Source: JAWBOW01 sp038825775 (GTDB taxonomy: Archaea; Nanobdellota; Nanobdellia; Woesearchaeales; WAPY01). From it: 20,545 nucleotides of DNA. The notes under the pieces are model-generated. The model saw only the letters and a program-made list of their open reading frames with translations. It searched no databases and had not been told where the DNA came from. The stretch is taken from NCBI GenBank assembly GCA_038825775.1, contig JAWBOW010000012.1, forward strand, positions 1-20,545, read 5' to 3'. How positions within the stretch are numbered: the stretch's first letter is position 1; every line of letters begins with the position of its first letter. Below, in pieces: positions 7,291 through 14,197 of this stretch. A program made the position numbers and the translations under genes.

Positions 7291-8067
7291 AATGTTATAA
7301 TTCGTGTTTTTTTCCTTGAGAATATCTTCAAAGCATTTTATTTTTCTAAAATAAAAATTATAATTTAAAAAATCATTTAAAAATAAATTTTTGTTGTTTT
7401 TATAATACTCTCTAATGATAATTAATGGTAATATTTTTATGTTTTTTATTCCGGAGTTATCATAAAAATTTTTTATTAGCAACAAATCTGTCTCGCTATC
7501 ACCTACATAAATAAGATTCTTCTTAATATCCATTCTTTCAATTAACCTTTCAAGAACTCTGTAATCAGGTTTCATAAAATCATAACTTGAGTTATGAATA
7601 ACAAATTCTTTTCTTATTTTAAGTCCAATTTCTCGTTCTATTTTTTTGATTTCTGCAAAAGCTATCTCTTTTTGACTTTGAGTTATTATTCCAATTTTAA
7701 CACCAGCTTGTGATAGAAATTTAAGAGTTTTAACATCATCATATACCTTTAAATTTTTTATTCTATTCTCTAGAATGTCTTTTTGCTTTTCAATTTTATG
7801 GTAAGTATCCCAAAATAAATCTTTATCAAACAATTTTGATTTTTTATTATAAATCTCTTTAATTATTTCCTCCCTTCGAGGATTATAAAATAAGTCTTCA
7901 GCAGTTATTTTATCAATCTCTTCATTTTCATTTAACAATCCAATTTCTCTAAAAACCTTAGTGAAGAGTAAAGAACAATAGTCCCCACTAACACTAACAA
8001 GAGTTCCGTCTAAATCAGAGATTATTGCTTCTAATCCGCAAACATTTTCTTTAATATTACTATTCAT
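7282..8067 (-). CDS. HAD-superfamily hydrolase (phosphatase-like)
   Basis: A 261-aa cytoplasmic protein with the four HAD motifs: SDLDGTLV with nucleophile Asp18 and Asp20; Thr129 in GIITQS (motif II); Lys166 in DFMKPDYR (motif III); and YVGDSETD with Asp190 and Asp194 (motif IV). The helical cap between motifs I and II (about 35-105) is of the C1, phosphoglycolate-phosphatase-like type. The substrate is not predictable. The C-terminus after about 205 is a hydrophobic, aromatic-rich extension. A BRE/TATA element about 30 nt upstream of the ATG suggests a leaderless transcript. It overlaps the convergent zinc-ribbon gene by 9 nt. Confidence 0.85.
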   Translation of the reverse strand: MNSNIKENVCGLEAIISDLDGTLVSVSGDYCSLLFTKVFREIGLLNENEEIDKITAEDLFYNPRREEIIKEIYNKKSKLFDKDLFWDTYHKIEKQKDILENRIKNLKVYDDVKTLKFLSQAGVKIGIITQSQKEIAFAEIKKIEREIGLKIRKEFVIHNSSYDFMKPDYRVLERLIERMDIKKNLIYVGDSETDLLLIKNFYDNSGIKNIKILPLIIIREYYKNNKNLFLNDFLNYNFYFRKIKCFEDILKEKNTNYNISL

Positions 8068-8094
8068 TTTGTTACTACTGAGAAGATTAAAAAA

Positions 8095-8112
8095 TTTTTA
8101 AAACTTTCGATT
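8095..8112 (-). promoter_or_regulatory. BRE/TATA element of the HAD gene
   Basis: On the minus strand AATCGAAAG runs into GTTTTAAAAA, about 30 nt before the ATG at 8067. The 13 bases AAAACTTTCGATT (plus strand, 8100-8112) recur exactly at 4735-4747 in another minus-strand promoter, which supports the CGAAA block as the BRE. Next to it, at 8109-8130, an 11-bp unit GATTAAAAATA occurs twice in tandem. Confidence 0.5.
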
Positions 8113-8175
8113 AAAAATAGATTAAAAATATTTTAAATAGAAAATGTAATTGAATGAAGAAAATTTTTGAAGAAG

Positions 8176-8508
8176 TTACTTATTGTTTATAAAATCGTCT
8201 ATTACCTTTTTCAAATAATGCTTTGGAGCGAAACCAACAAAATTTCCAACAAGATTTCCATCCTTAAAGAATAAAAGTGCTGGAATTCCTTTTATTTTAT
8301 ACATTTGAGTAAGTTCTGGATTTTCTTCAGTATTTATTTTGTAAAATTTTAGTATTCCATCGTATTCTTTAGATAGTTCTTCAAGAACAGGACTTAATGC
8401 TTTGCATGGATTACACCACTCAGCCCAAAAATCAACCACAACTGGAATTTTTGATTCTAAAACCTCTTTTTTGAAAACCTCGTAGTCAATAATTTTTGAT
8501 TGTTGCAT
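8176..8508 (-). CDS. trxA: Thioredoxin
   Basis: A 110-aa thioredoxin-fold disulfide reductase. The active site is FWAEWCNPCKAL with Cys32 and Cys35 (WCNPC instead of the common WCGPC). The cis-proline is Pro76 in KGIPALLFF. The C-terminal GNFVGFAPKHYLKKVIDDF matches the family's final strand and helix. No signal peptide is present, so it acts in the cytoplasm. A TATA box GTTATTTAAATAG at 8527-8539 lies about 25 nt upstream of the start, which implies a leaderless mRNA. The flanking HAD and helical-protein genes have their own promoters. Confidence 0.93.
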   Translation of the reverse strand: MQQSKIIDYEVFKKEVLESKIPVVVDFWAEWCNPCKALSPVLEELSKEYDGILKFYKINTEENPELTQMYKIKGIPALLFFKDGNLVGNFVGFAPKHYLKKVIDDFINNK

Positions 8509-8526
8509 ATTTTTTTATAAAAATAT

Positions 8527-8539
8527 GTTATTTAAATAG
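8527..8539 (-). promoter_or_regulatory. TATA box of the thioredoxin gene
   Basis: CTATTTAAATAAC on the minus strand is centred about 25 nt before the ATG at 8508, as expected for a leaderless archaeal transcript. Confidence 0.5.
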
Positions 8540-8589
8540 GTGACGGTTGTGTTATTACTAACTCCATACTCACAAAAATAATTAAGAAT

Positions 8590-9477
8590 TCACAAAGGTG
8601 CGATTTTTGACAACTCTTTATCAATATCTTTAGTTAGAAAATCTGCTTTTTTCTCAAGTTCTTCAATACTAAAATCTTCAAGTTCTTTACCTTCAAAACT
8701 CTTAAGAAGTTTTTCAATACTGTTAAAGAATACTTCTGAGATTAATTCCTTCCTCTCTGAGAGTTTTTCAAGTTCTTTTAGCTTTATCAATCTTTTATCC
8801 CTTATTATTAATCTTTTACTAATCTCTCTTAAATTTCTAAAACTCTTCTTCCTATACTCTACTATCTTTGAAATTCCAAAAATAAGTTTTGCATTGGGTA
8901 TTATTTCTTGTTCTGAAAGTTTTAGAATAACTTCTTTGTTTTCAAGTTTTAAGAATTCCCTTTGCTTATCAATAATCTCCAAGAGCTCAAGAATAGATTC
9001 TTGAATGTTCTCTCCTTTTAACTCCTCTATAAAATGTTCTAAACGATAGTTTAGTTCTTGATAAAAGTCAGCTTCTACAATTAAATCTTTAAGTATTGAC
9101 TCAATATTTTCTTTAGCATGTATGTTCTCTTTTTTTTGCAAATTTAACTTTTCAACTGAAAGTAATATGTTTTTTATTAAGTAAATTTCTAATTTTAGAA
9201 CTCTTAATTTTTTCTTAACCTTATCATTCAAAGAACTTAATTTTTTAGAGTATTTTGCTATTGAAAATGCTAGAGCAACGCTTAAACTCTTATTCTTGTT
9301 TAGAATCTCTTTTATATTTTCTGCCCATTTTTCATCCTTGCTATTAATAATGTGATTTTTCTTTGATTTTTTCATTTCTTGAATATATTTCTTTATTAAA
9401 GCAACTAATATATTTATTATTCTTTGTTCTTCAATTAGTGCTTCCCTTATATCAACCTGAATCAAATTACTAAGCAT
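8590..9477 (-). CDS. Uncharacterised all-helical, coiled-coil-rich protein
   Basis: A 295-aa protein rich in Lys, Glu, Leu and Ile with almost no Gly or Pro and no Cys or Trp pattern. Nearly the whole length is predicted amphipathic helix, with heptad-like runs around 60-115, 120-160 and 205-290 (for example RLIKLKELEKLSERKELI). No TM segment or enzyme motif is visible. It could be a structural or scaffold protein, or a partner of DNA or membrane. I do not recognise it. GTTTTAAATAC, about 29 nt before the ATG at 9477 on the minus strand, gives it a separate leaderless promoter. Confidence 0.65.
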   Translation of the reverse strand: MLSNLIQVDIREALIEEQRIINILVALIKKYIQEMKKSKKNHIINSKDEKWAENIKEILNKNKSLSVALAFSIAKYSKKLSSLNDKVKKKLRVLKLEIYLIKNILLSVEKLNLQKKENIHAKENIESILKDLIVEADFYQELNYRLEHFIEELKGENIQESILELLEIIDKQREFLKLENKEVILKLSEQEIIPNAKLIFGISKIVEYRKKSFRNLREISKRLIIRDKRLIKLKELEKLSERKELISEVFFNSIEKLLKSFEGKELEDFSIEELEKKADFLTKDIDKELSKIAPL

Positions 9478-9541
9478 AGTAATACTTGTAAAATGTTTTT
9501 GTATTTAAAACTTTTATTAGAAATTCACAAGTAATAAAAAA

Positions 9542-9895
9542 CTATTTTATACTTGATACAATAAATTTTTTGCCATCAAACCTTCCTGATAGTGTTATAT
9601 TGTTTTTGTCATTAAAAGAATAATTTTTAAAATTATTCAATAAACTCTCTTTGAATATAATCGCGTCAATGAAATCACAAACTTCTAATTTGATTTTTAC
9701 GATTGAGTTGTTATCTAAAACAGATTTTATTTTGCCAGATATTAATATTTCTTCTGATTCATCATTTTTTATTTTTGATATAATTAAATCATTGTTTTTT
9801 GGTTTTGAAAGCTCAAAAAGAATTATTATGAGAAGAAGTCCTATCAAACTAACAAGAAAGGATGTTTTTATTATTAACTTTTCATTTACTCTCAT
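9542..9895 (-). CDS. Membrane-anchored OB-fold protein
   Basis: A 117-aa protein with one N-terminal TM helix at about 10-28 (KTSFLVSLIGLLLIIILFEL). The rest (about 45-117) reads as a five-strand OB-fold: EEILISGKIKSVLDNNSIVK, then IKLEVCDFIDAIIFKE, then NNITLSGRFDGKKFIVSSIK. The pattern 'V.G.I......S.......D......F.........V...G.....G..F.V..I' is that of the nucleic-acid-binding tRNA-anti-like OB-fold. Binding is inferred from fold only. The domain probably sits outside or at the membrane, depending on topology. The gene follows the Lrp-like regulator after 6 nt, which indicates a two-gene operon. Confidence 0.65.
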   Translation of the reverse strand: MRVNEKLIIKTSFLVSLIGLLLIIILFELSKPKNNDLIISKIKNDESEEILISGKIKSVLDNNSIVKIKLEVCDFIDAIIFKESLLNNFKNYSFNDKNNITLSGRFDGKKFIVSSIK

Positions 9896-9901
9896 CTTAA
9901 C

Positions 9902-10357
9902 TTACAATGGTATTCCCTTTTCTAAAAATCCTTCTTTTATTATGTATTCGACTATAAAGAATTCAATTAATTCTTGACTAAAATCTTGTAAAGTTCTTTT
10001 AAAATCATCGTATGATTTTACATCTTGAAATACAGCTTCGATATAATATTCGAAATCATCACTTATTTTGTAAGCGTTATTAATGTTTTCTTTTTCCAAA
10101 AAATGCAAGAGTTGAGCTTTCTTCTCTTTTACTGTTTTTATTAGGAAAATCACATTCAATTTGAAACCAAGTTTTGAAAAGTCAACAATACAGGAGTATT
10201 TTTTTACTAACTCTTTATTTAATTTTTCAACATTATTCATTAAGGTTGAAACGTTAAGTCCAGTGCTCTTTGATATCTCTAGAAAACTCATTCTAGCGTT
10301 TCTTCTCAAAGCACTCAATATTATAAGATTTTTATTAATCTTGTTTTTTCTTTTCAT
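9902..10357 (-). CDS. Lrp/AsnC-family transcriptional regulator
   Basis: A 151-aa protein. The N-terminal HTH (about 8-50) reads KNLIILSALRRNARMSFLEI then SKSTGLNVSTLMNNVEKL, the classic AsnC/Lrp arrangement. A linker (YSCIVDFSKLGFKLNVIFLI) leads to a ferredoxin-like effector/oligomerisation domain (about 65-150). Family members form dimers to octamers and often control their own gene and neighbouring metabolic genes in response to amino acids. The effector is not predictable here. The gene heads an operon with the membrane OB-fold gene and is divergent from the uS15 gene. The semi-palindrome GCTTTTTAAAAGC at 10381-10393 lies by its promoter and could be an autoregulatory site. Confidence 0.8.
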   Translation of the reverse strand: MKRKNKINKNLIILSALRRNARMSFLEISKSTGLNVSTLMNNVEKLNKELVKKYSCIVDFSKLGFKLNVIFLIKTVKEKKAQLLHFLEKENINNAYKISDDFEYYIEAVFQDVKSYDDFKRTLQDFSQELIEFFIVEYIIKEGFLEKGIPL

Positions 10358-10380
10358 TTTTACTTAATAATTAGAATTAT

Positions 10381-10403
10381 GCTTTTTAAAAGCTTTAAAT
10401 AAA
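10381..10403 (-). promoter_or_regulatory. Promoter and possible operator of the Lrp-like gene
   Basis: On the minus strand TTTATTTAAAGC forms a TATA-like element about 41 nt before the ATG at 10357. The adjoining GCTTTTTAAAAGC (10381-10393) is a palindrome with a one-base centre. Lrp-family proteins often bind such AT-rich symmetric sites at their own promoters, so autoregulation is plausible but inferred. Confidence 0.35.
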
Positions 10404-10420
10404 AAAAAGCGGAATTGTTT

Positions 10421-10442
10421 CGAAAAAGCAAAATTTATAAAT
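10421..10442 (+). promoter_or_regulatory. BRE/TATA promoter of the uS15 gene
   Basis: CGAAAAAGCAAAA (BRE-like) is followed by TTTATAAAT at 10434-10442. Transcription should begin near 10461-10466, leaving a leader of roughly 110 nt before ATG 10578. This is unusual in a window where most genes have leaderless promoters. Confidence 0.6.
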
Positions 10443-10464
10443 AACTTATTTTTACCAAAGAACA

Positions 10465-10530
10465 GGATAAGCTGGTCTTAAAAGGCTTGCTTATACCAGA
10501 GCTTGAATAAATCATTCTGCTCTGGTTTTA
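10465..10530 (+). promoter_or_regulatory. Structured uS15 leader RNA (candidate cis-regulator or small RNA)
   Basis: Two hairpins abut without a gap. Hairpin A pairs ATAAGC (10467-10472) with GCTTAT (10489-10494) around a 16-nt loop. Hairpin B pairs ACCAGAGC (10495-10502) with GCTCTGGT (10519-10526), also around 16 nt, and is followed by TTTTATT. GG at 10465-10466 can also pair with CC at 10496-10497 by skipping one A. An alternative helix, CTGGT (10472-10476) with ACCAG (10495-10499), would break both hairpins. The segment is visibly richer in GC than its surroundings. It may be an uS15 autoregulatory leader, an attenuator or a short independent RNA; no known class is recognised. Confidence 0.5.
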
Positions 10531-10577
10531 TTAATTATTATTGAATATAATTAAATGAAAAGTATGAGGTGCTTTTT

Positions 10578-11030
10578 ATGGCAAGAATGTATTCAAGAGC
10601 AAAGGGAAAAGCAGGTTCAAAAAAACCTTCAAAATCAAGTTTGAGCTGGATAAGATATAAGCCAAAAGAGATTGAGATGTTGGTTGTAAAGTTAGCAAAA
10701 CAAGGTGAGAGTTGTTCAAAGATAGGACTTATTTTAAGAGACACTTACGGAATTCCATCAACAAAACTAGTTTGTGGAAAGAGCATACTTCAAATACTCA
10801 AAGAAAAGAATATTGCACCTGAGATTCCAGAAGATCTTGTTGCTTTGATGAGAAAGTATGTTAAAGTTAAAAAACATTTAGAGGAAAACAAGCATGATTA
10901 TACTGCAAAAAGAGGACTTCAAATAACAGAGTCAAAGATTTTTAAGTTAATTAAATATTATAAATCTGTTAAAAAACTTCCTCCTGACTGGAATTTCGAC
11001 ATAAACAAGATAAAGGTTTATACACAATAA
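10578..11030 (+). CDS. rps15: Small ribosomal subunit protein uS15
   Basis: A 150-aa archaeal/eukaryotic-type S15 that binds the central domain of 16S rRNA early in 30S assembly. The N-terminus MARMYSRAKGKAGSKKPSK matches the archaeal family. It continues with W..YKPKEIEMLVVKLAKQG and IGLILRDTYGIPS, and the rRNA-binding helices lie around 80-130. ATG 10578 is chosen over a GTG at 10569 because GAGGTG (10566-10571) is placed 6 nt before it and MARM is the conserved start. A structured leader precedes it. The DHH nuclease gene follows on the same strand, a pairing commonly seen in archaea. Confidence 0.95.
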   Translation: MARMYSRAKGKAGSKKPSKSSLSWIRYKPKEIEMLVVKLAKQGESCSKIGLILRDTYGIPSTKLVCGKSILQILKEKNIAPEIPEDLVALMRKYVKVKKHLEENKHDYTAKRGLQITESKIFKLIKYYKSVKKLPPDWNFDINKIKVYTQ

Positions 11031-11088
11031 TCCCTTAGAATATAATCTTAATAATTTTTATAATAATTTTTACAATTTTGGTGGTTTG

Positions 11089-12576
11089 ATGATTTTGACA
11101 AGCAAAGGAGAAGAGTTTGAGGACTCTGCTAATTCAAGCATTATCGAGTTTAAAAAAGCATGCAAGGAAATTGCTCAAGAATTTAAGAAGATACCAAAAT
11201 CAGAAAACATAAGAGTTATTTCCCACTTAGATGCTGATGGAATTTCATCTGCTGCTCTCATAGTAAAAGCCTTAAACAGAGAAAACAGACCTTATTCTTT
11301 AACAATACTTCAACAAGTAAAATCAGAAGATGTTAAGAAGTTTTCTTTGGAAGAAGCAAAAAATTTTATTTTTACTGATTTGGGCTCTAATCAAATTTCT
11401 CAATTTTTGAATAATTTTAACGGAAAGAAGGTGTTTATTTTAGACCATCATCAACCAGAAAATTCTAAGAATGTTTTTGATTTTGATCTTTTAAAGAGTA
11501 GAGGAATATATCATTTAAACCCCCACTTATTTTCAATAGATGGTTCAAGCCAAATATCTGGCTCAGGAGTAAGTTATTACTTTGTTAAAGAATTAAATAG
11601 TGAAAATGAAGATTTAGCCCACATAGCACTAATTGGAACTTTAGGTGATATTCAAGAACCATCAGAATCTATTCTTAATTCTGAAATTTTAGAACTTGCT
11701 AAAAAACATAAAAGAATAAGCGTTACAAAAGGATTAAAGGTTTTTGGTGCTCAAACAAAACCCCTTCATATGGCTTTAGTTCAAAGCACAGAAATATATA
11801 TTCCAGGAGTTACTGGTTCTGAATCAGGTGCAATTCAATTCTTAAAACAAATAAACATTGAACCAAAAGAAGGCAATAGGTGGAGGAGAATAATCGATTT
11901 GAGTGAAGAAGAACTAAAAAGATTAGTTGAAGGAATTATAATGCTTAGATTAAACGAAGAAAATCCTGAGGACATAATAGGGGATATTTATTTGCTTAAT
12001 GACGAGGAAGAAGGTTCAACTTTGAAAGATGCTAGGGAGTTCGCTACTGTGTTAAACGCTTGTGGAAGATTAAATAGGGCTTCTTTAGGAGTAGGAGCTT
12101 GTCTAGGAGATAAAAGACTAAAAAACATGGCTGTTGAAACATTAAAGGATTACAAGAAAGAAATCGTTTCAGCCCTTAAATGGTTTGAGCAGAATAGAAA
12201 TTCAAATAATGTTATCCAAGAACCTGGCTTTCTAATAATAAATGCAGAAGATAAAATACTTTCAACAATAATAGGAACTGTTGCTTCGATAATTTCAAAA
12301 TCAGGTATTGTTCCAAAGAATACTTTTGTTGTTGCAATGGCTAGAATGATGAATGATTACACAAAGATTTCAATAAGATATTCTGGTAATAATTTAAAGG
12401 ACGAAGATTATAATTTGAAGGAAATAATTTCAAGAGTTATTGATGATTTTGAAGGAGAAGCAGGCGGCCATATAAATGCAGCAGGAGCTTATATTCCAGT
12501 TAGCCAAGAAAGTATGTTCATAGAAAAATTAAGAGTCGTTTTAAGAAGATTTGCTCTCGAGGAGAAAATCGATTAA
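11089..12576 (+). CDS. recJ: RecJ-like DHH-family single-strand exonuclease (GAN type)
   Basis: A 495-aa DHH/DHHA1 phosphoesterase. DHH motifs: SHLDADG (about 45-51), TDLG (about 96-99), DHH (119-121) and GTLGDIQE with its Asp (about 183-190), together providing the Mn2+ site. The C-terminal DHHA1 domain ends with FEGEAGGHINAAGA, its substrate-binding GG motif. Archaeal members (GAN/RecJ-like) are associated with the CMG replisome through GINS or act as 5'-3' exonucleases. Which activity applies here is unknown. ATG 11089 is preferred to TTG 11086; GGTGG lies just upstream. It follows uS15. In several euryarchaea this pair continues with pcc1 and eS1 genes, but here a wHTH gene follows. Confidence 0.92.
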   Translation: MILTSKGEEFEDSANSSIIEFKKACKEIAQEFKKIPKSENIRVISHLDADGISSAALIVKALNRENRPYSLTILQQVKSEDVKKFSLEEAKNFIFTDLGSNQISQFLNNFNGKKVFILDHHQPENSKNVFDFDLLKSRGIYHLNPHLFSIDGSSQISGSGVSYYFVKELNSENEDLAHIALIGTLGDIQEPSESILNSEILELAKKHKRISVTKGLKVFGAQTKPLHMALVQSTEIYIPGVTGSESGAIQFLKQINIEPKEGNRWRRIIDLSEEELKRLVEGIIMLRLNEENPEDIIGDIYLLNDEEEGSTLKDAREFATVLNACGRLNRASLGVGACLGDKRLKNMAVETLKDYKKEIVSALKWFEQNRNSNNVIQEPGFLIINAEDKILSTIIGTVASIISKSGIVPKNTFVVAMARMMNDYTKISIRYSGNNLKDEDYNLKEIISRVIDDFEGEAGGHINAAGAYIPVSQESMFIEKLRVVLRRFALEEKID

Positions 12577-12583
12577 ATTGCTT

Positions 12584-12599
12584 AAACAAATTTTTGTTT
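12584..12599 (+). terminator. Palindrome and T-run after recJ
   Basis: AAACAA and TTGTTT flank a 4-nt ATTT centre and are followed by T-rich sequence, 8 nt after the recJ stop codon. It could end the uS15-recJ transcript. The stem is all A/T but for one C-G pair and weak, and archaeal termination mainly depends on the T-run. Confidence 0.3.
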
Positions 12600-12734
12600 T
12601 TAAACTTAAGTGTTTTATTTTTTAGTTTAAACAAAAAATTTATAAATAAAAGGTTTTTTTAAAAAAAAGAAAAATATAAAAATGTTTAAATATTTTAGAA
12701 AGTTAATAATATAAAGATTATAAAAAAGTAAATA

Positions 12735-12818
12735 TTTATAAATAACCTAAAAATACTTAATTAATAAAAAAGATTTGTCGACGAGTTTCAAGATTTAAAT
12801 AAAAAACTTGCGAGGGGG
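12735..12818 (+). promoter_or_regulatory. Promoter region and Shine-Dalgarno of the small wHTH gene
   Basis: TTTATAAATA at 12735-12744 is a good TATA box that would give a leader of about 60 nt. A second candidate, GATTTAAATA near 12792-12801, lies about 28 nt before the ATG. GAGGGGG at 12812-12818 is a strong Shine-Dalgarno, which favours use of the upstream box. The rest of the 247-nt gap after recJ is AT-rich, with AT palindromes (TTTAAACT at 12599 repeated in inverted form near 12622) and no coding signal. Confidence 0.45.
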
Positions 12819-12823
12819 TTGTC

Positions 12824-13096
12824 ATGGAAAATAAAAAGGTTTTCAACATCATCTTTAGAATAAAACCAGCAATGCTCTTAATTGAGTTAAAAAATGCAAA
12901 ATCAGAAATATATGCTTCTTCTATTGCAAAAACAATAGATTGCACATATTCTCATGTTGTTAAAATTTTGCAAGAAATGCAAAAGGCAGGACTTGTTAAT
13001 TTTGAAAAACAAGGAAGATTAAAACTCTTAACTCTTACAAAGAAAGGAATGGAAGTTGCCAATTCAATAGAAGCAATAAAAAACATGCTTCAATAA
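12824..13096 (+). CDS. Small MarR/PadR-like winged-helix protein
   Basis: A 90-aa single-domain wHTH. An N-terminal strand/helix (FNIIFRIKPAMLLIELKNAK) is followed by the HTH pair YASSIAKTIDCTYSHVVKIL and QEMQKAGLVNFEKQGRLKLL, with the wing ending in TLTKKGMEVANSI. The closing 'LT.KG..VA..I' is typical of archaeal one-domain MarR-like proteins. The target is unknown. It has its own promoter and Shine-Dalgarno sequence and lies between recJ and the convergent HTH/S-layer-like gene. Confidence 0.8.
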   Translation: MENKKVFNIIFRIKPAMLLIELKNAKSEIYASSIAKTIDCTYSHVVKILQEMQKAGLVNFEKQGRLKLLTLTKKGMEVANSIEAIKNMLQ

Positions 13097-13145
13097 AATT
13101 TTCAAAAAAATTTTCTAATAAAAAAATTTAGTATTATAAAAAATT

Positions 13146-14066
13146 TTATTCTAAGAATTCTGCATCATCTACAATACCATCAGAATCGTAGTCAATACCT
13201 TCAACTATTTTAGCAGTGATTTTTGGATTGTATATATTACCTGCGGTAACTTTATCAAAATGCTTCAGTATTGCAACTATAGCAGCCCTTGTTCCAGAAT
13301 ATCTTTTTCCTGCAATCACAAAAACATTTGCGTCCTTATTAAAAGGATTCTTTGCTTTTACTATTATCCCATTTTCCTCTCCATAATAATACTTGCCAGA
13401 TACTGAAGAATAAATATTCCAGTTTCCATCCTTACTAAACCTTACAGGAAGTTTATCATTTATTTGCTCACAAACCCTATTAACAACAGGTCCTCCTATA
13501 AGTATGAGGTTTTGCTTTAAATCCTCTTCTTTTACTTCAGTATCAAGTTTAACATTCAAACCAGGAACATAATTCAAAAATGTTCCTAAGAAAAGAGCAA
13601 GATCTATACCATAATAACCATCTCTGCTCCTTGCTTTTTCAGGACCATGAGGATCAGGACTTCCAACTATAATCCTAGCATTTAATTGTCCATCTTTTAT
13701 GAAATCCTCAAGGAAACTACTTTCTCCCCTAATTTGAACTATCTTTTGTGCTTGCTCAAATTCTTTCAGCTTAAAAAAGAATGCTGGCTTTTCAACACCA
13801 TATATTTTTGCAATAGAACCGGCAATTTCTTTGCTGCTAATTACTTTTATAAAACCTGCCCTTTCAAGATTTCTTATGTGATAATACACCTTTTGCTCAT
13901 GAACTTTTAGTTTTTTTGAAATCTCAACAGGATAACTTGGTTTTTCAGCGATTGTTTTTAAAATCTTAAGTGCAAGTTCAGAACCTATTGCTTTAAACAT
14001 TCCTGGTTTTATTTCTTTTACAGGCAAACTGAATACTATGTTCTTTTGCTTATTAACTATAAACAT
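13146..14066 (-). CDS. HTH protein fused to an S-layer-C-like domain
   Basis: A 306-aa protein. Residues about 28-78 are an ArsR-like winged helix: LALKILKTIAEKPSYPVEIS, KKLKVHEQKVYYHIRNLERA, GFIKV. Residues about 125-275 resemble the C-terminal domain of methanogen S-layer proteins: ARIIVGSPDPHG, DLALFLGTF, NLILIGGPVVNRVCEQI (185-201) and NVFVIAGKRYSGTRAAIVAI (247-266). It ends with DYDSDGIVDDAE (292-303), an EF-hand/dockerin-like Ca2+-binding loop. There is no signal peptide or TM segment, so the surface-type domain is predicted to be cytoplasmic and joined to a DNA-binding domain. A role as a sensor-regulator is inferred. TTTATAAATC about 28 nt upstream (plus-strand 14090-14099) suggests a leaderless mRNA. 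Confidence 0.7.
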   Translation of the reverse strand: MFIVNKQKNIVFSLPVKEIKPGMFKAIGSELALKILKTIAEKPSYPVEISKKLKVHEQKVYYHIRNLERAGFIKVISSKEIAGSIAKIYGVEKPAFFFKLKEFEQAQKIVQIRGESSFLEDFIKDGQLNARIIVGSPDPHGPEKARSRDGYYGIDLALFLGTFLNYVPGLNVKLDTEVKEEDLKQNLILIGGPVVNRVCEQINDKLPVRFSKDGNWNIYSSVSGKYYYGEENGIIVKAKNPFNKDANVFVIAGKRYSGTRAAIVAILKHFDKVTAGNIYNPKITAKIVEGIDYDSDGIVDDAEFLE

Positions 14067-14089
14067 AAATTTTTTGTAAAAAATTCTGC

Positions 14090-14149
14090 TTTATAAATCT
14101 TTTCAGGAATTTTATTATTAATTAAAAATAAAAAACCGAAATAATTTCG
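14090..14149 (-). promoter_or_regulatory. Promoter of the HTH/S-layer-like gene with upstream palindrome
   Basis: The TATA box GATTTATAAA (minus strand, plus 14090-14099) lies about 28 nt before the ATG at 14066. Upstream, CGAAAT-A-ATTTCG (14137-14149) is a 13-bp palindrome with a one-base centre, between this promoter and the start of the divergent two-TM gene. It may be an operator for either gene. Confidence 0.4.
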
Positions 14150-14197
14150 TAAAAATAGAAGAAACTATTAAAAAGACAAAAATTGAGAAAATAATTT

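Noticed and set aside
8109..8130. Tandem 11-bp repeat GATTAAAAATA x2 as a possible repeat array
   Set aside because: There are only two units in AT-rich promoter sequence, with no further copies nearby; probably chance or part of the promoter.
9651..9977. Plus-strand open frame of 108 codons opposite the OB-fold and Lrp genes
   Set aside because: It lies antisense to two better-supported genes, shows a Ser/Ile/Phe-rich composition typical of antisense frames and has no promoter or Shine-Dalgarno.
10465..10526. C/D-box or H/ACA guide RNA upstream of uS15
   Set aside because: No C (RTGATGA) or D (CTGA) box pair in the right order and no ACA box after a hairpin could be found; the segment is better described as an unclassified structured leader.
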